Below are positions 16,529 to 25,079 of a stretch of 64,000 nucleotides of DNA, one piece after another. The stretch lies in NCBI RefSeq assembly GCF_000701905.1, contig NZ_JNKC01000004.1, forward strand, positions 248,001-312,000, in the 5' to 3' direction. Every line of letters begins with the position of its first letter. The stretch's first letter is position 1. The position numbers and the translations under genes are program-made. The notes below the pieces were generated by a model, which ran no database searches, was not told the origin of the DNA, and saw only the letters and a list, made by a program, of their open reading frames with translations. This DNA is from Proteiniclasticum ruminis DSM 24773 (lineage in GTDB: Bacteria > Bacillota > Clostridia > Clostridiales > Clostridiaceae).

Positions 16529-17326
16529 TCATTGGCCGAGATAAGTTTCTGCCAGTTTTTCCAGATCCTTCTCAAAGGAATCATCTTCCCGAAGCTTCAT
16601 GGTGCCATAATAGCCATAGCCTTCTTCCGTATCCATCTCCACCACCTTGGCTTCTTCTGTATCTAGAGAAGTGTAATGATCTGGATACAGGTACTGACCA
16701 TCCTTGGTCATCTGAATCTGAGGGGCAAAGGGGTAAAGCACGGAATAGACTTCCTTCCCCTCTTCTTCTCTAAGCGTCAGCGGAATCAGATATGTTCTAT
16801 CCACCTGGAGCTTCTCCACACTGCCCGCCAAAGAGGTATAGGTATAAAGGTCATTCGTGATCGTGATGCTCTTTCCTTCTTCCACACCTTCAGAGGGCCC
16901 ATAGACTTTACTGACCAGCACTGTATAAATGACTTTATCACTTTCAAAGGCGATTTCCGTGACGGTTCCTTTGATGAAGGCCGCGCTTTCTGTAAGAAGC
17001 TCTTCCGTAAAGGGCATGATCTTTCCACTTTGCCCTTCCATTGGTTCTGGGGCTTCCACAAGGACAGGCTCTTCAAAGAGCAGATCGCTGTATTTTACAG
17101 TTCCTGGTTCTCCACCGGGGTTCTTTCCCATCAGGCTGTTGCCTGCAAGAATCAGGGCCAAAAGGGCAAAAGCAGCCACGGTACCATATAAGGGTTTTCT
17201 ATTTTTCTTTTGATCCATGGTGAACACCTCATCTTCTTTATTTGTCAGTTTTTCCATCAGCTCTTCCTGATGTTTTTTTCTGGGTTCTACGTTTTTCCAG
17301 AGATTCCTGTATTCTTCCCTAGACAT
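16529..17326 (-). CDS. Putative anti-sigma factor (single-pass membrane protein)
   Basis: 265 residues. A cytosolic N-terminus (1-45, rich in charged residues) is followed by one membrane helix (about 47-66, TVAAFALLALILAGNSLM) and an extracellular domain of about 195 residues without a recognised family. The start at 17326 (MSREEYRNLW) is preferred because AGGAGG lies 6 bp upstream; an ATG 6 bp earlier abuts the site. It overlaps the preceding sigma factor by 8 bp. Topology and gene order are those of an ECF sigma/anti-sigma pair, although no ZAS or RsgI motif is seen. Confidence 0.65.
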   Translation of the reverse strand: MSREEYRNLWKNVEPRKKHQEELMEKLTNKEDEVFTMDQKKNRKPLYGTVAAFALLALILAGNSLMGKNPGGEPGTVKYSDLLFEEPVLVEAPEPMEGQSGKIMPFTEELLTESAAFIKGTVTEIAFESDKVIYTVLVSKVYGPSEGVEEGKSITITNDLYTYTSLAGSVEKLQVDRTYLIPLTLREEEGKEVYSVLYPFAPQIQMTKDGQYLYPDHYTSLDTEEAKVVEMDTEEGYGYYGTMKLREDDSFEKDLEKLAETYLGQ

Positions 17327-17810
17327 AACCATCCTCCTTCTCCAGTTCTTCTTTTAAAAGCTTTCTGCCTCTTGTGAGCTGCATTTTCACCGCAGACTCT
17401 TTCAGACCAAGAAGCTTCGCCACATCTTTAATTTTCAGATCCTCATAATAATGAAGATGCAGCACCGTGCGGTACTTTTGGGGCAGACGATGGAGCACTT
17501 CTTTCAGTACGTCTTCTTCAGGGGAGGATACATATCCGTCCTGATCCTGAAGCGGCATCTTCTGCACTTTGGACAGAAGAGAAAAGAGGCTGCTGCTGCA
17601 GTTCATGGTGACCCGCAAAAACCATGCTTTCTCATGGTCTGAGTTTTCAAATACCGGCCGCGTCCGAACATATCGCAGGAACACTTCCTGTGTCACATCC
17701 TCGGCGTCATGGCGGTTTTTTGTTCTGGCATAGGCCAGTTTAAACACTCTATCGTACTGGTTCAGAATGACCGTCTGAATCCCGGGTTCATGGTGGTCTT
17801 CTCTTTGCAA
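17319..17810 (-). CDS. ECF-type RNA polymerase sigma factor
   Basis: 163-residue extracytoplasmic-function sigma factor. Region 2 (about 20-60) contains RHDAEDVTQEVFLRY and region 4 (about 105-155) has LPQKYRTVLHLHYYEDLKIKDVAKLLG followed by the recognition helix ESAVKMQLTRGRKLL (quoted in parts). Start TTG, with GGAGG 7 bp upstream. Translational overlap of 8 bp with the membrane anti-sigma candidate suggests a signalling pair. I found no clear promoter; a TTGACA box near 17891 lacks a matching -10. Confidence 0.88.
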   Translation of the reverse strand: MQREDHHEPGIQTVILNQYDRVFKLAYARTKNRHDAEDVTQEVFLRYVRTRPVFENSDHEKAWFLRVTMNCSSSLFSLLSKVQKMPLQDQDGYVSSPEEDVLKEVLHRLPQKYRTVLHLHYYEDLKIKDVAKLLGLKESAVKMQLTRGRKLLKEELEKEDGYV

Positions 17811-17971
17811 GTTCCTTCCTCCCTTCTCTCTTTACTAGGAATACCCTGGAGACTGAAAAAAAGTCACAAGGGCGAAAAAATACTTGAAGATGAGGTGTCA
17901 AAGTATCTTTTCACAGGACTTCTTTTCATTTGGTGAGAAAATCATAGCAGAAGGAGCTGCGCTCTACAATG

Positions 17972-17997
17972 AAAAAAGCTCCGGTTTCCCGAAGCTC
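17972..17997 (-). terminator. Rho-independent terminator of brnQ
   Basis: Minus-strand hairpin AGCTTCGG / CCGGAGCT with a 4-nt loop followed by six T residues; it lies 14 bp after the brnQ stop. Confidence 0.6.
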
Positions 17998-18009
17998 CTA
18001 CACATTTTA

Positions 18010-19356
18010 TTATGGATGGGACTTTCGAAGCTGCGCATACAAAGCGCCCACGAAAGCGCCAAGAGCCGCCGGAAGAATCCACCCAAGACCAAGATCGTAA
18101 AGGGGCAGATAATTTTTATAAAACTCCAGAATGCTGCTCAAGAAGCCCAAGGAAACGGAAGGCATAAACTGCAGAAGCGACACATACCCATCCAGGATGC
18201 TCACAGCAAAGGTGAGAAGAATCGCCATGAGAAACACTGGCCTTTTCAGGGGCAGGATTCCCGACAAAAGACTAAGAAGGATCAGCACAATGGCCACGGG
18301 ATAGATGGTCATAAGCACCGGCACTGCCAGCTGGATGATCTTCGTGAGGCCAAAGTTTGCCACAAGTAAAGACACCAGCGTAAGAACCCGCACATAGGTT
18401 TTATAAGAGAATCTCCCGAAGGTTTCTTTGAAAAACTCACTGCAGGAAATGATGAGACCGATGCTGGTTTTGAGGCAGGCCAGTACAATGATGGCAGCAA
18501 GAAGCACCGCTCCATACTCCCCAAAATAATGCTTCGCCACGGCAGAAAACACCTGGCCGCCATTTTCAAAGGTGCCAAGAATCCCTACACTGGATGCGCC
18601 CATATAGACAATAAGCCCATAGATGAGGGCCATGAGGGCCATGGCAAAGACTCCTGAAATCAGCGTGGCTTTGGCCATATCCTTTTGAGAGGTGATGCCT
18701 CTTCCTTTTAAAGCCTGGATGACCACGATGCCAAAGGCAAGAGAAGCCAGAGCATCCATGGTGTTGTACCCTTCTTTAAACCCGGTGACAAAGCTTTCCT
18801 TCACATAGGTCCCTAAAGGGCTCTGAAAACTCCCCATGGGCTTCAGAAGACTCGTGAGAATAAGAAAAAAAAGGAAGAGAAGAAACAGCGGCGTCAGATA
18901 TTTTCCGATATAGTCCACGATTTTTCCTGGTTTTAAGGAGTAGTAGTACACCAGGGAGAAAAACAGCAGGCTGAACAGGAACAGAAAAAGGCCAGACTGT
19001 CCTTCTTTGAGATAGGGCTCAAACCCCACCACAAAAGGAACCGTAGCCGTTCTTGGGATGGCAAAAAATGGTCCGATGGTGAGATACAGTGCCACTGAAA
19101 AAATCAGGGAGAACACTGGATGCACCTTATCTGCCAGTTCTTTCAGACCACTGGCGCCAGAAAGACCCATGGCCAGGATGCCTAAAAATGGAAGACCGAT
19201 GGCGGTGGTGAGAAATCCTGCTAAAGCACCAAAGAACTCTGTCCCTGCACTTTGTCCCATCTGAATGGGAAAAACCAGATTTCCCGCACCAAAGAACATG
19301 CCAAAGAGCATGGTGCCGACAATGATGTACGTTGAAGTATTGTTTTTCTTGTTCAA
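18010..19356 (-). CDS. brnQ: Branched-chain amino acid transport system II carrier (LIVCS family)
   Basis: About 448-residue sodium-coupled symporter for leucine, isoleucine and valine, with about 12 membrane helices. The N-terminal signature GMFFGAGNLVFPIQMGQSAG is typical of BrnQ. The long open frame upstream of residue 1 (to 19449) is not used: TTG at 19356 has AGAGG 7 bp upstream and begins right before NKKNNTSTYIIVG. It ends before a terminator. Independent of its neighbours. Confidence 0.9.
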   Translation of the reverse strand: MNKKNNTSTYIIVGTMLFGMFFGAGNLVFPIQMGQSAGTEFFGALAGFLTTAIGLPFLGILAMGLSGASGLKELADKVHPVFSLIFSVALYLTIGPFFAIPRTATVPFVVGFEPYLKEGQSGLFLFLFSLLFFSLVYYYSLKPGKIVDYIGKYLTPLFLLFLFFLILTSLLKPMGSFQSPLGTYVKESFVTGFKEGYNTMDALASLAFGIVVIQALKGRGITSQKDMAKATLISGVFAMALMALIYGLIVYMGASSVGILGTFENGGQVFSAVAKHYFGEYGAVLLAAIIVLACLKTSIGLIISCSEFFKETFGRFSYKTYVRVLTLVSLLVANFGLTKIIQLAVPVLMTIYPVAIVLILLSLLSGILPLKRPVFLMAILLTFAVSILDGYVSLLQFMPSVSLGFLSSILEFYKNYLPLYDLGLGWILPAALGAFVGALYAQLRKSHP

Positions 19357-19402
19357 AGTATTTCCTCTTTCTATAAAATAATAAAATATCCTTCCTATTC
19401 TA

Positions 19403-20107
19403 TCATAGGATCTCCACTGAAAGCACCGTGAGATCAAGATCTTCCACACGGAATCTAACGTTCATTCCCCCGAAGCTTAGGCCATAGACTCTTTCGGGAT
19501 CGTTCTGATAAGAAGGTCTTGGGTCTTCTTTCAGCACCGAAACCAGGGCTGCATACTTTTCTGGAATGATTTTATCCACAAGCTCTTTGGGAATATCCAC
19601 AGAAAGTTTTGGCTTTTCCACTTCAAAGATCCCGCACTGGGCTTCCTCATGGCTGTCTGAATAAGGCAGATAAGGCTTGATGTCCACAATGGGGGTTCCA
19701 TCCATAAGATCTGCCCCTTGCACCAGAAGAACAGGCCCTTTCACAGGATCCATCTCCACCCCTTTCAGCTTCACAGCAGAAAGACCCAGATGGTTTGGCC
19801 TAAAAGGAGATCTTGTGGCAAAAACACCCAGTCTCTTGTTTCCTCCAAGCCTTGGTGGCCTTACCGTCGGTGTCCATCCTCCCTCCACAGCTTCTGAGAA
19901 CTGCCAGATGAGCCACAGATGGGTGAAGTTCTCCATGCCTTTCACTGCATCCTCTGTTCTGTAGCCCGGTTCAAAGACAATTCTCCCTTCTAAATCCTCC
20001 ACAAGGCCACCCTGCCTTGGAATGCCGAACTTTGAGGGAAAATCCGTCTCAATCCTTGCAATGATGTCTATTTCGATTTTTTGATTTCCTGTTGTTTCTT
20101 CCTTCAT
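19403..20107 (-). CDS. trmO: tRNA (N6-threonylcarbamoyladenosine(37)-N6)-methyltransferase TrmO (TsaA family)
   Basis: About 234 residues. TrmO uses S-adenosylmethionine to methylate t6A37 in a subset of tRNAs. The family core is clear: IARIETDFPSKFGIPRQGG, then FTHLWLIWQF, then FATRSPFRPNHLGLSAV. The C-terminal domain with DIKPYLPYSDS is also present. ATG at 20107 has AAGGTG 6 bp upstream and is preferred over a GTG at 20116. The next gene upstream ends about 25 bp away in the same orientation. Confidence 0.9.
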   Translation of the reverse strand: MKEETTGNQKIEIDIIARIETDFPSKFGIPRQGGLVEDLEGRIVFEPGYRTEDAVKGMENFTHLWLIWQFSEAVEGGWTPTVRPPRLGGNKRLGVFATRSPFRPNHLGLSAVKLKGVEMDPVKGPVLLVQGADLMDGTPIVDIKPYLPYSDSHEEAQCGIFEVEKPKLSVDIPKELVDKIIPEKYAALVSVLKEDPRPSYQNDPERVYGLSFGGMNVRFRVEDLDLTVLSVEIL

Positions 20108-20131
20108 ATTCCGCACCTTTCTTTTTCTCCG

Positions 20132-21016
20132 TCAGGCACCCGTGTGCCCATGATTCTCTTTGAGTTTCTCTTCTATCTCCTTGAAATGCACTCCCGTGAA
20201 GTCCTCCGTCCACTGAAAGAGCTTTTTTGAAAGCTCTTCGTCCCGGGCTTTTCTGGAAACCTTCGCTGGTTTTCCATTGTAGAAGTATTCTCCAGTGATC
20301 CCTTCCACAGAAGGGTCTGTGGCCAAACACACCGCCGTGGCCGCCCCTTCCTCAGGGCTTCTGAAAAACGGCTTCAGAAGCTTCGTGATGCTTTTTCCAA
20401 ACCCAGTCTCCCGGTTTACGCCCATGTCGGTGGCAACCGCACCAGGATGGCAGCTGTTCACCGAAATACTATATGGAGCAAGCTTCTTTGAGAGCTCTTT
20501 GGCAAAGAGCACATTGGCAAGCTTCGACTGTCCATAGGCTTTGAAAGGACGAAAGCTCTTTTCAAGGGAGAGATCCTCAAAATAAATGTCTCCCCATTTA
20601 TGGGCACCGGAGGCCACCTGAACGATGCGGCTTCCTTTGTGGAGCCTTTCAAGAAGAAGGAGGGTCAAAAGAAAATGTCCCACATGGTTCACCCCAAACT
20701 GCATCTCCAGTCCTTCTTTCGAAAGCTCTCTTTGGGTGGTGATGACCCCAGCGTTATTCAGCATCACGTCTATTTTCTCATAGGTTTCTCCAATGAAGGA
20801 CGCTGCCCTTCGGACGGACTGAAGATCCGACAGATCGCAGAGAATCAGATGAAAGCATCCCGGCTGCTCTTCATTCAGCATTTTGAAGGCTTCGTTTCCT
20901 CTTTTTTCACTGCGGACCAGCATCAACACAAAATATCCTTTTCTTGCCAGCATCCTGGCAGAAGCCATCCCCATGCCTGAATTTGCGCCGGTCACCAGGG
21001 CGATCTTCTTCTCCAT
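20132..21016 (-). CDS. Short-chain dehydrogenase/reductase (retinol-dehydrogenase-like)
   Basis: 294-residue Rossmann-fold oxidoreductase. The NADP-binding motif VTGANSGMG lies near residue 8-16, NNAGVI near 90, and the catalytic YGQSK near 164, with the Ser in VQVASGAH. The architecture is that of classical SDRs related to human retinol dehydrogenases; the substrate is not predictable. Start at the second of two nearby ATGs (21016), which is 8 bp from AGGGGA. It directly precedes trmO, with a 24-bp gap, and may be cotranscribed with it. Confidence 0.88.
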   Translation of the reverse strand: MEKKIALVTGANSGMGMASARMLARKGYFVLMLVRSEKRGNEAFKMLNEEQPGCFHLILCDLSDLQSVRRAASFIGETYEKIDVMLNNAGVITTQRELSKEGLEMQFGVNHVGHFLLTLLLLERLHKGSRIVQVASGAHKWGDIYFEDLSLEKSFRPFKAYGQSKLANVLFAKELSKKLAPYSISVNSCHPGAVATDMGVNRETGFGKSITKLLKPFFRSPEEGAATAVCLATDPSVEGITGEYFYNGKPAKVSRKARDEELSKKLFQWTEDFTGVHFKEIEEKLKENHGHTGA

Positions 21017-21128
21017 TCTCATTTCCCCTTTGCTTTATGCCATGACTTTTCTTTCTATCTTATCACAGTTCTTCCCGTTTCAATATTGCGGAAACATCAG
21101 AGATCCTTAGCCTGTTTGCCTCACTCCG

Positions 21129-21160
21129 CAAAAAAGCCGCAGCTTCTTTTGCTGCAGCTC
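21129..21160 (-). terminator. Rho-independent terminator of the dodecin gene
   Basis: Minus-strand stem GAGCTGCAGC / GCTGCGGCTT with an AAAAGAA loop, followed by TTTTTT. A T-tract on the other strand (CTTTTATT) may also make it work forwards. Confidence 0.65.
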
Positions 21161-21166
21161 TTTTAT

Positions 21167-21367
21167 TCAGTCTACGAGGAAAGATATTTTGACATTCACT
21201 CTATAAGTAGTAATTTCTTCGCCCTCTACCACAGCCTGCATTTCTTTCACATACACAGACTTGATGTTCTTCACGGTTTTTGAAGCTTCCTTCACTGCAT
21301 CTCTTGTTGCGGCTTCCCAGCCATCTTTAGATTCTGCTAGAAGCTCAATAACTTTCACAACTGCCAT
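21167..21367 (-). CDS. Dodecin
   Basis: 66 residues with the complete dodecin fold: MAVVKVIELLAES, then SWEAA-like (DGWEAATRDAVKEASKTVKNI), then a final YRVNVKISFLVD strand. Dodecins form hollow dodecamers that store flavin (FMN, FAD or lumichrome) and buffer riboflavin. AGGAGG is about 10 bp upstream. A stand-alone gene with its own terminator. Confidence 0.92.
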   Translation of the reverse strand: MAVVKVIELLAESKDGWEAATRDAVKEASKTVKNIKSVYVKEMQAVVEGEEITTYRVNVKISFLVD

Positions 21368-21446
21368 AACCTAAGGACCTCCTTGCTTTATTTTTTATCA
21401 TCATAACAAAGAAGCATAGAGAAACTATGAGGAATCTCCAAACAAT

Positions 21447-21887
21447 CTATGAATCCTCTTGTTCTTTCTCTAAAAAGAGACTGAAAAGCGCATAACCTGC
21501 TCCTCCAAATAAGATGGGTAAGCTGAAGAATAAAATGAGTCCAGGTGCATCGTCAACGTCTGCCAGACGGTAAGTAAAGGGCAGCATCAGCAGAAAAATG
21601 ATACTAAAGACCGCGGCAGAGGCTCTGGCTTTTCTCCATATACTCTGCCTGTTCTTCCCCGCTGCATCTTCTCTTTCCTTCAGCAGGCTTAGCATGAGCT
21701 GAAGGAGATAAATCACGGGCAGGATGGACAGGTACAGACCTCCAATGAGCGGATAAAGTAAACCCGCATAGCGTGGATTCACAGGCTCTTCCAAAAGAGA
21801 GAACAGAAACATCAAAGAGACCCCCACAATCACAACTGTTAATAGCACCAGAAAACTTTTTAGATACAGCTTATACCATTTTTTCAT
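21447..21887 (-). CDS. Small polytopic membrane protein
   Basis: About 146 residues with four hydrophobic helices (about 10-30, 42-66, 90-108 and 117-136) linked by a charged cytosolic loop (KEREDAAGKNRQSIWRKAR). No family recognised. The start is uncertain: no good ribosome binding site is seen for the ATG at 21887 or the GTG at 21896. A promoter-like sequence and an AT-rich inverted repeat lie upstream. Confidence 0.55.
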   Translation of the reverse strand: MKKWYKLYLKSFLVLLTVVIVGVSLMFLFSLLEEPVNPRYAGLLYPLIGGLYLSILPVIYLLQLMLSLLKEREDAAGKNRQSIWRKARASAAVFSIIFLLMLPFTYRLADVDDAPGLILFFSLPILFGGAGYALFSLFLEKEQEDS

Positions 21888-21952
21888 CACAATCACGCTC
21901 TACTGTTAAGGTATCCACAGAAGGATCTCAGCCGTTCTGTGAACTCAGAGCT

Positions 21953-21981
21953 ATTTTATCATCATTTTTATTGAATAACAA
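21953..21981 (-). promoter_or_regulatory. Probable promoter of the 21.4-kb membrane-protein gene
   Basis: Minus-strand -35 TTGTTA (21976-21981), 17-bp spacer, -10 TAAAAT (21953-21958). An inverted repeat with arms ATTGAATAA (21970-21978) and TTATTCAAT (21995-22003) overlaps the -35 box and may be an operator. Confidence 0.5.
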
Positions 21982-22056
21982 TAAAAATATATTATTATTC
22001 AATTCTATACCATTTCTTCATTCCTGACCTGTTCCTGGCGAACCGCGTGGTAAGAC

Positions 22057-23562
22057 TTATCTGAATGCGTTCCGATCTTCCACGTAATCCTCCAGAAGAG
22101 TCTTCTCCACATTGGGATAATTCTCCAACAGTCCTTCCAAGAGTACACTTTTATAGAGTGCTCCCGCATCATTTTTTGCCTTCACTCTTTTACTGGTGAA
22201 AGTCATGGCAGGAATGCCCTCGATATCTTTCAGCCTCACTGGAAGACCGTACCAGGAAGTGTCTTCGTCCGGTTCATTTCCACCATTTTCTTCCCGTAGG
22301 ATATGCTGATACTGGGTTTTTGTCACAAGATAGGCCACGCCATAGGCTTTTCCAGGCTTTGTGGTATCCAGAAAAGAGACGCCTTTTCCTTCCCAGGAGT
22401 CGGATTTTCCGCCATAGTACATGTCAAAGGGTATAGTGACCTTCTTCTTTCTCCTTGGGAGCCTTCTGTCTATGCATTCTTTCTGATGTCTCCCAAGCCC
22501 TCGGAAGCTTCCGCCCTCCAGATAATACCTGAACCGCTCAAGAAGCATATTGGACCCGTAGGAAACATACCAGATGAGTTCTTCCTTGGGGACCCATGGC
22601 TGATCCGTGACTGCCACTTTATTCTTCTTTTCCACTTCATGAAGATACACATAGGTGCCCACAGGATAAAGCATGATGCCCTCCTGCCATACGGAAACTT
22701 CACGATAGCTGTAGAGATGCCCTTCCCCCTCCAGATGATGAATCCGCTGCAATGTTTCACGGGTGACTTCATAGACCTCGCCTAAGACTGTACCGTCCTT
22801 CTCTTCTTTAATCCCAGGATAGCTCCCCAAGTGATACAGTGCGAAGTCCCTCAGATTTGCTTCACCAAGATATCTGCTTCCAGAAAGATATGCCTCATGA
22901 TTCCTGTTTCCTTTCATTAGAGTCCCATAGACAAAAATTCTTGCCATTTCGTTTTCTCCTCTCAGTTTTTTCAGTAGTGCTTTTGCTTCTTCTGTATTGT
23001 CTTCTCCCCAGTCAGAATAGACCGCTTCCCTGCGGCATTTCCATGCAAGATAATCCACCGCTGCCTGGAATGCCTTTGAAAACTCCGGTGCATCCTCTGG
23101 AAATCTTTGGAGAAACTCCGCTACATTTCCTTCTTCAAAGAGTCTCAAGGTTTCCATAAGGCCTCTTAGTCCGTCATGTCCTGCCCCTAAAAACCCTCTG
23201 CCTGTTGCGCCGTGAAGAAGGCTTCTGAAAATCTCATCAAATCCATCGAGAGTGGTAACTTTCTCCAGATTCTTCAGCTTCATCTGCATCAGAATGGCAC
23301 AGGAAATATACGTTGGGCGATAAAAGTAACGGACTCTGGAGTCACTGGGCATCTCCTCTGGTGAAGCAAGGCCCAAGAAGTACAGTTTCTCATTTCTTGG
23401 AAGCGCCTTGGCATCCTGCAGCATTTTTCTTGCATAGGCCACGGCATCCTCTTCAGAAACTCCCCCGGACTTGATTTCTCTAAAGTCCTCCATGAGCTTG
23501 GCAATGATCTTTTCCATTTCCATGGTATCGATGGTTTCTGGTCTGTAAAATGTGTTTTTCAT
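22057..23562 (-). CDS. Three-domain protein: unknown N-domain plus two gamma-glutamylcyclotransferase-like domains
   Basis: 501 residues. Residues 1-200 form a helical domain I cannot name (GATGRGFLGAGHDGLRGL). Residues about 208-320 are a GGCT/AIG2-like domain (IFVYGTLMKGNRNH, with the likely catalytic Glu in HHLEGEGHLY). Residues about 330-500 are a second, more divergent GGCT-like domain (WYVSYGSNMLLERF). An ATG at 22947 (Met206) has an internal GAGAGGAG 8 bp before it, so a shorter two-domain form (296 residues) could also be made. AGGAGG precedes the full-length ATG. The preceding regulator gene may be cotranscribed. Cyclotransferase activity is inferred from the family. Confidence 0.78.
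   Translation of the reverse strand: MKNTFYRPETIDTMEMEKIIAKLMEDFREIKSGGVSEEDAVAYARKMLQDAKALPRNEKLYFLGLASPEEMPSDSRVRYFYRPTYISCAILMQMKLKNLEKVTTLDGFDEIFRSLLHGATGRGFLGAGHDGLRGLMETLRLFEEGNVAEFLQRFPEDAPEFSKAFQAAVDYLAWKCRREAVYSDWGEDNTEEAKALLKKLRGENEMARIFVYGTLMKGNRNHEAYLSGSRYLGEANLRDFALYHLGSYPGIKEEKDGTVLGEVYEVTRETLQRIHHLEGEGHLYSYREVSVWQEGIMLYPVGTYVYLHEVEKKNKVAVTDQPWVPKEELIWYVSYGSNMLLERFRYYLEGGSFRGLGRHQKECIDRRLPRRKKKVTIPFDMYYGGKSDSWEGKGVSFLDTTKPGKAYGVAYLVTKTQYQHILREENGGNEPDEDTSWYGLPVRLKDIEGIPAMTFTSKRVKAKNDAGALYKSVLLEGLLENYPNVEKTLLEDYVEDRNAFR
22945..22962 (-). promoter_or_regulatory. Internal ribosome binding site and start codon in the GGCT-like gene
   Basis: GAGAGGAG (22955-22962) lies 7 bp before an in-frame ATG (22945-22947) that begins the GGCT-like domain at MARIFVYG. 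Likely alternative initiation, or a relic of two fused genes. Confidence 0.5.
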
Positions 23563-23650
23563 ACAATTTCCTCCTCATGTTTTCTTTTGCTTTATGTTTT
23601 CATGATAGAGGATGGAATTGATTCTTGGTATGAAACCCGGTTTCAACTTT

Positions 23651-24556
23651 TTAGTACAGCTCTTCTTTGGTATAGGCACTTCTCAGGACACGGTCAAAGA
23701 ATACGGTCCTTACCCCCTCTTTATACTCAATCTTCAGGAGGCTTCCTTCATAGGTACCCGGGATACATAGGCAATCCTCCAGAAAGACAGCACTGCCGTC
23801 CTCTTCCAGGTACTCCATATAAAAAGACTTTTCATTTTTCAAGCAGTCCATGAGTACGCTCGGTCCATCCGTCGTCTTAAAACGCTTCTCCTCAAGAAAA
23901 ACATCGCTCTCTGAGCTTGCTAAAGCCTCATAAAATGCAGTATCTTCCTGAAAAAGCTCTTTGGATACCTGAAGAATTCTATTTTTCCCATAGGAAGAAA
24001 GCTGCATCCAAAGGTCTTCTGCTGATTTCTGCGCATAAGCCTTCATCAATGGATTCTCCATCATCATTTGGAGACCCTTCAGCGCTGCAATGACTTGGGT
24101 CAGGTTCCAGGTGAGAAAAAACGGATGAACGGTGGAACTGAGCAAGACTTTTCCATTTTTTCTCTCCATATCCCGGATCTCGAACTTCCTGCCTAAGATT
24201 TGAATGGGATCCTCATCCAGACCCCGGAGCTTTTTAAGATCTTCCTCCAGCGTCCTTGTGCTCACCCATAAGCGTTCACTCAAATCCTCTATATTGAGAT
24301 CTCCACCTTGAAGCTCCTTTGCCAGATACATCTGACGCTCAAAGGTATTCCACACCTCCACTTCAGGAAAAGAGACTTCTATGCTGCACTGATGCACCTC
24401 TATAAGATACTGAAGAAATCTCTTATAGACGAGGATTGCTGTACCTTTATGACTCTTATAGGATCGAACCGCATCTTTCATCGCCCGTTCCAGCTCTTCC
24501 TTTTCCAGATGATCTACTGTGTACTGAACTTCCAGCATCTTCAAAATTGATTCCAC
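23651..24556 (-). CDS. Putative HTH transcriptional regulator (WYL-like layout)
   Basis: 301 residues. An HTH-like stretch lies at about 88-108 (IEDLSERLWVSTRTLEEDL), followed by a linker region with GKVLLSSTVHPFFLTWNLTQV, and a C-terminal sensor domain ending in EGVRTVFFDRVLRSAYTKEEL that recalls WYL-type regulators. The family call is tentative because the WYL triad was not found. GTG start with only a weak site; the true start could differ. It lies upstream of the GGCT-like gene in the same orientation. Confidence 0.5.
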   Translation of the reverse strand: MESILKMLEVQYTVDHLEKEELERAMKDAVRSYKSHKGTAILVYKRFLQYLIEVHQCSIEVSFPEVEVWNTFERQMYLAKELQGGDLNIEDLSERLWVSTRTLEEDLKKLRGLDEDPIQILGRKFEIRDMERKNGKVLLSSTVHPFFLTWNLTQVIAALKGLQMMMENPLMKAYAQKSAEDLWMQLSSYGKNRILQVSKELFQEDTAFYEALASSESDVFLEEKRFKTTDGPSVLMDCLKNEKSFYMEYLEEDGSAVFLEDCLCIPGTYEGSLLKIEYKEGVRTVFFDRVLRSAYTKEELY

Positions 24557-24887
24557 GGTGCTTTCTTTCAGTGAACTATATCCGAAATACTTCTGATAAT
24601 TCTTCGGTTTAAGATTTCCTCAAACCAGTTCGGTCCTCTCCCCTTCTTCATATGCCCATCTCCTTGATCTTCATTTCTTGTATTTGTTTTATATATCTAC
24701 ATCTTACTTGCAAAAATCAATCATGGGAACCTATAGTTTCATCAAATGAATTTTACATAGTATTATGAGTCCATCTCATATAAATATAACAATAATCGAA
24801 AAATCAGCCTATTTTTTTCTGATACTAGAGTTTAACCCAAGTTAAATCTATGTTTTTTCAATAATTCTTAAACCTGTACGAACAAGA
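24557..24887. other. Regulatory intergenic region before the sugar ABC operon
   Basis: AT-rich, no convincing ORF. It contains a palindrome TTTAAC-CCAA-GTTAAA (24831-24846). GTTAAA recurs at 24909 and 24943, and TACGAACA occurs at 24877 and 24920, around the downstream promoter. These are candidate repressor sites; no regulator is assigned. Confidence 0.5.
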
Positions 24888-24916
24888 TTGACAACGTTTA
24901 CTTAATTCGTTAAACT
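24888..24916 (+). promoter_or_regulatory. Promoter of the monosaccharide ABC operon
   Basis: -35 TTGACA (24888-24893), 17-bp spacer, -10 TAAACT (24911-24916). Transcription would start about 155 nt before the first gene, giving a long 5' leader. Confidence 0.75.
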
Positions 24917-25079
24917 AAATACGAACAGACCTAAATAGGCTTGTTAAATTTCGACAGCTATGCTCCGACTCTGAAAAGTGCCGTACCTTACCTTGAATTG
25001 GCTAAAAATTCAGTGAAATTAAGGCATTTATCCAGAACCGGCAGTTTTTGCTGTCAAAAAAAAAGAGAGGGGTAAAAGA

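Noticed and set aside
17811-17971. TTGACA box near 17891 as promoter of the ECF sigma gene
   Set aside because: No acceptable -10 at 16-18 bp; sigma-dependent autoregulation could not be established.
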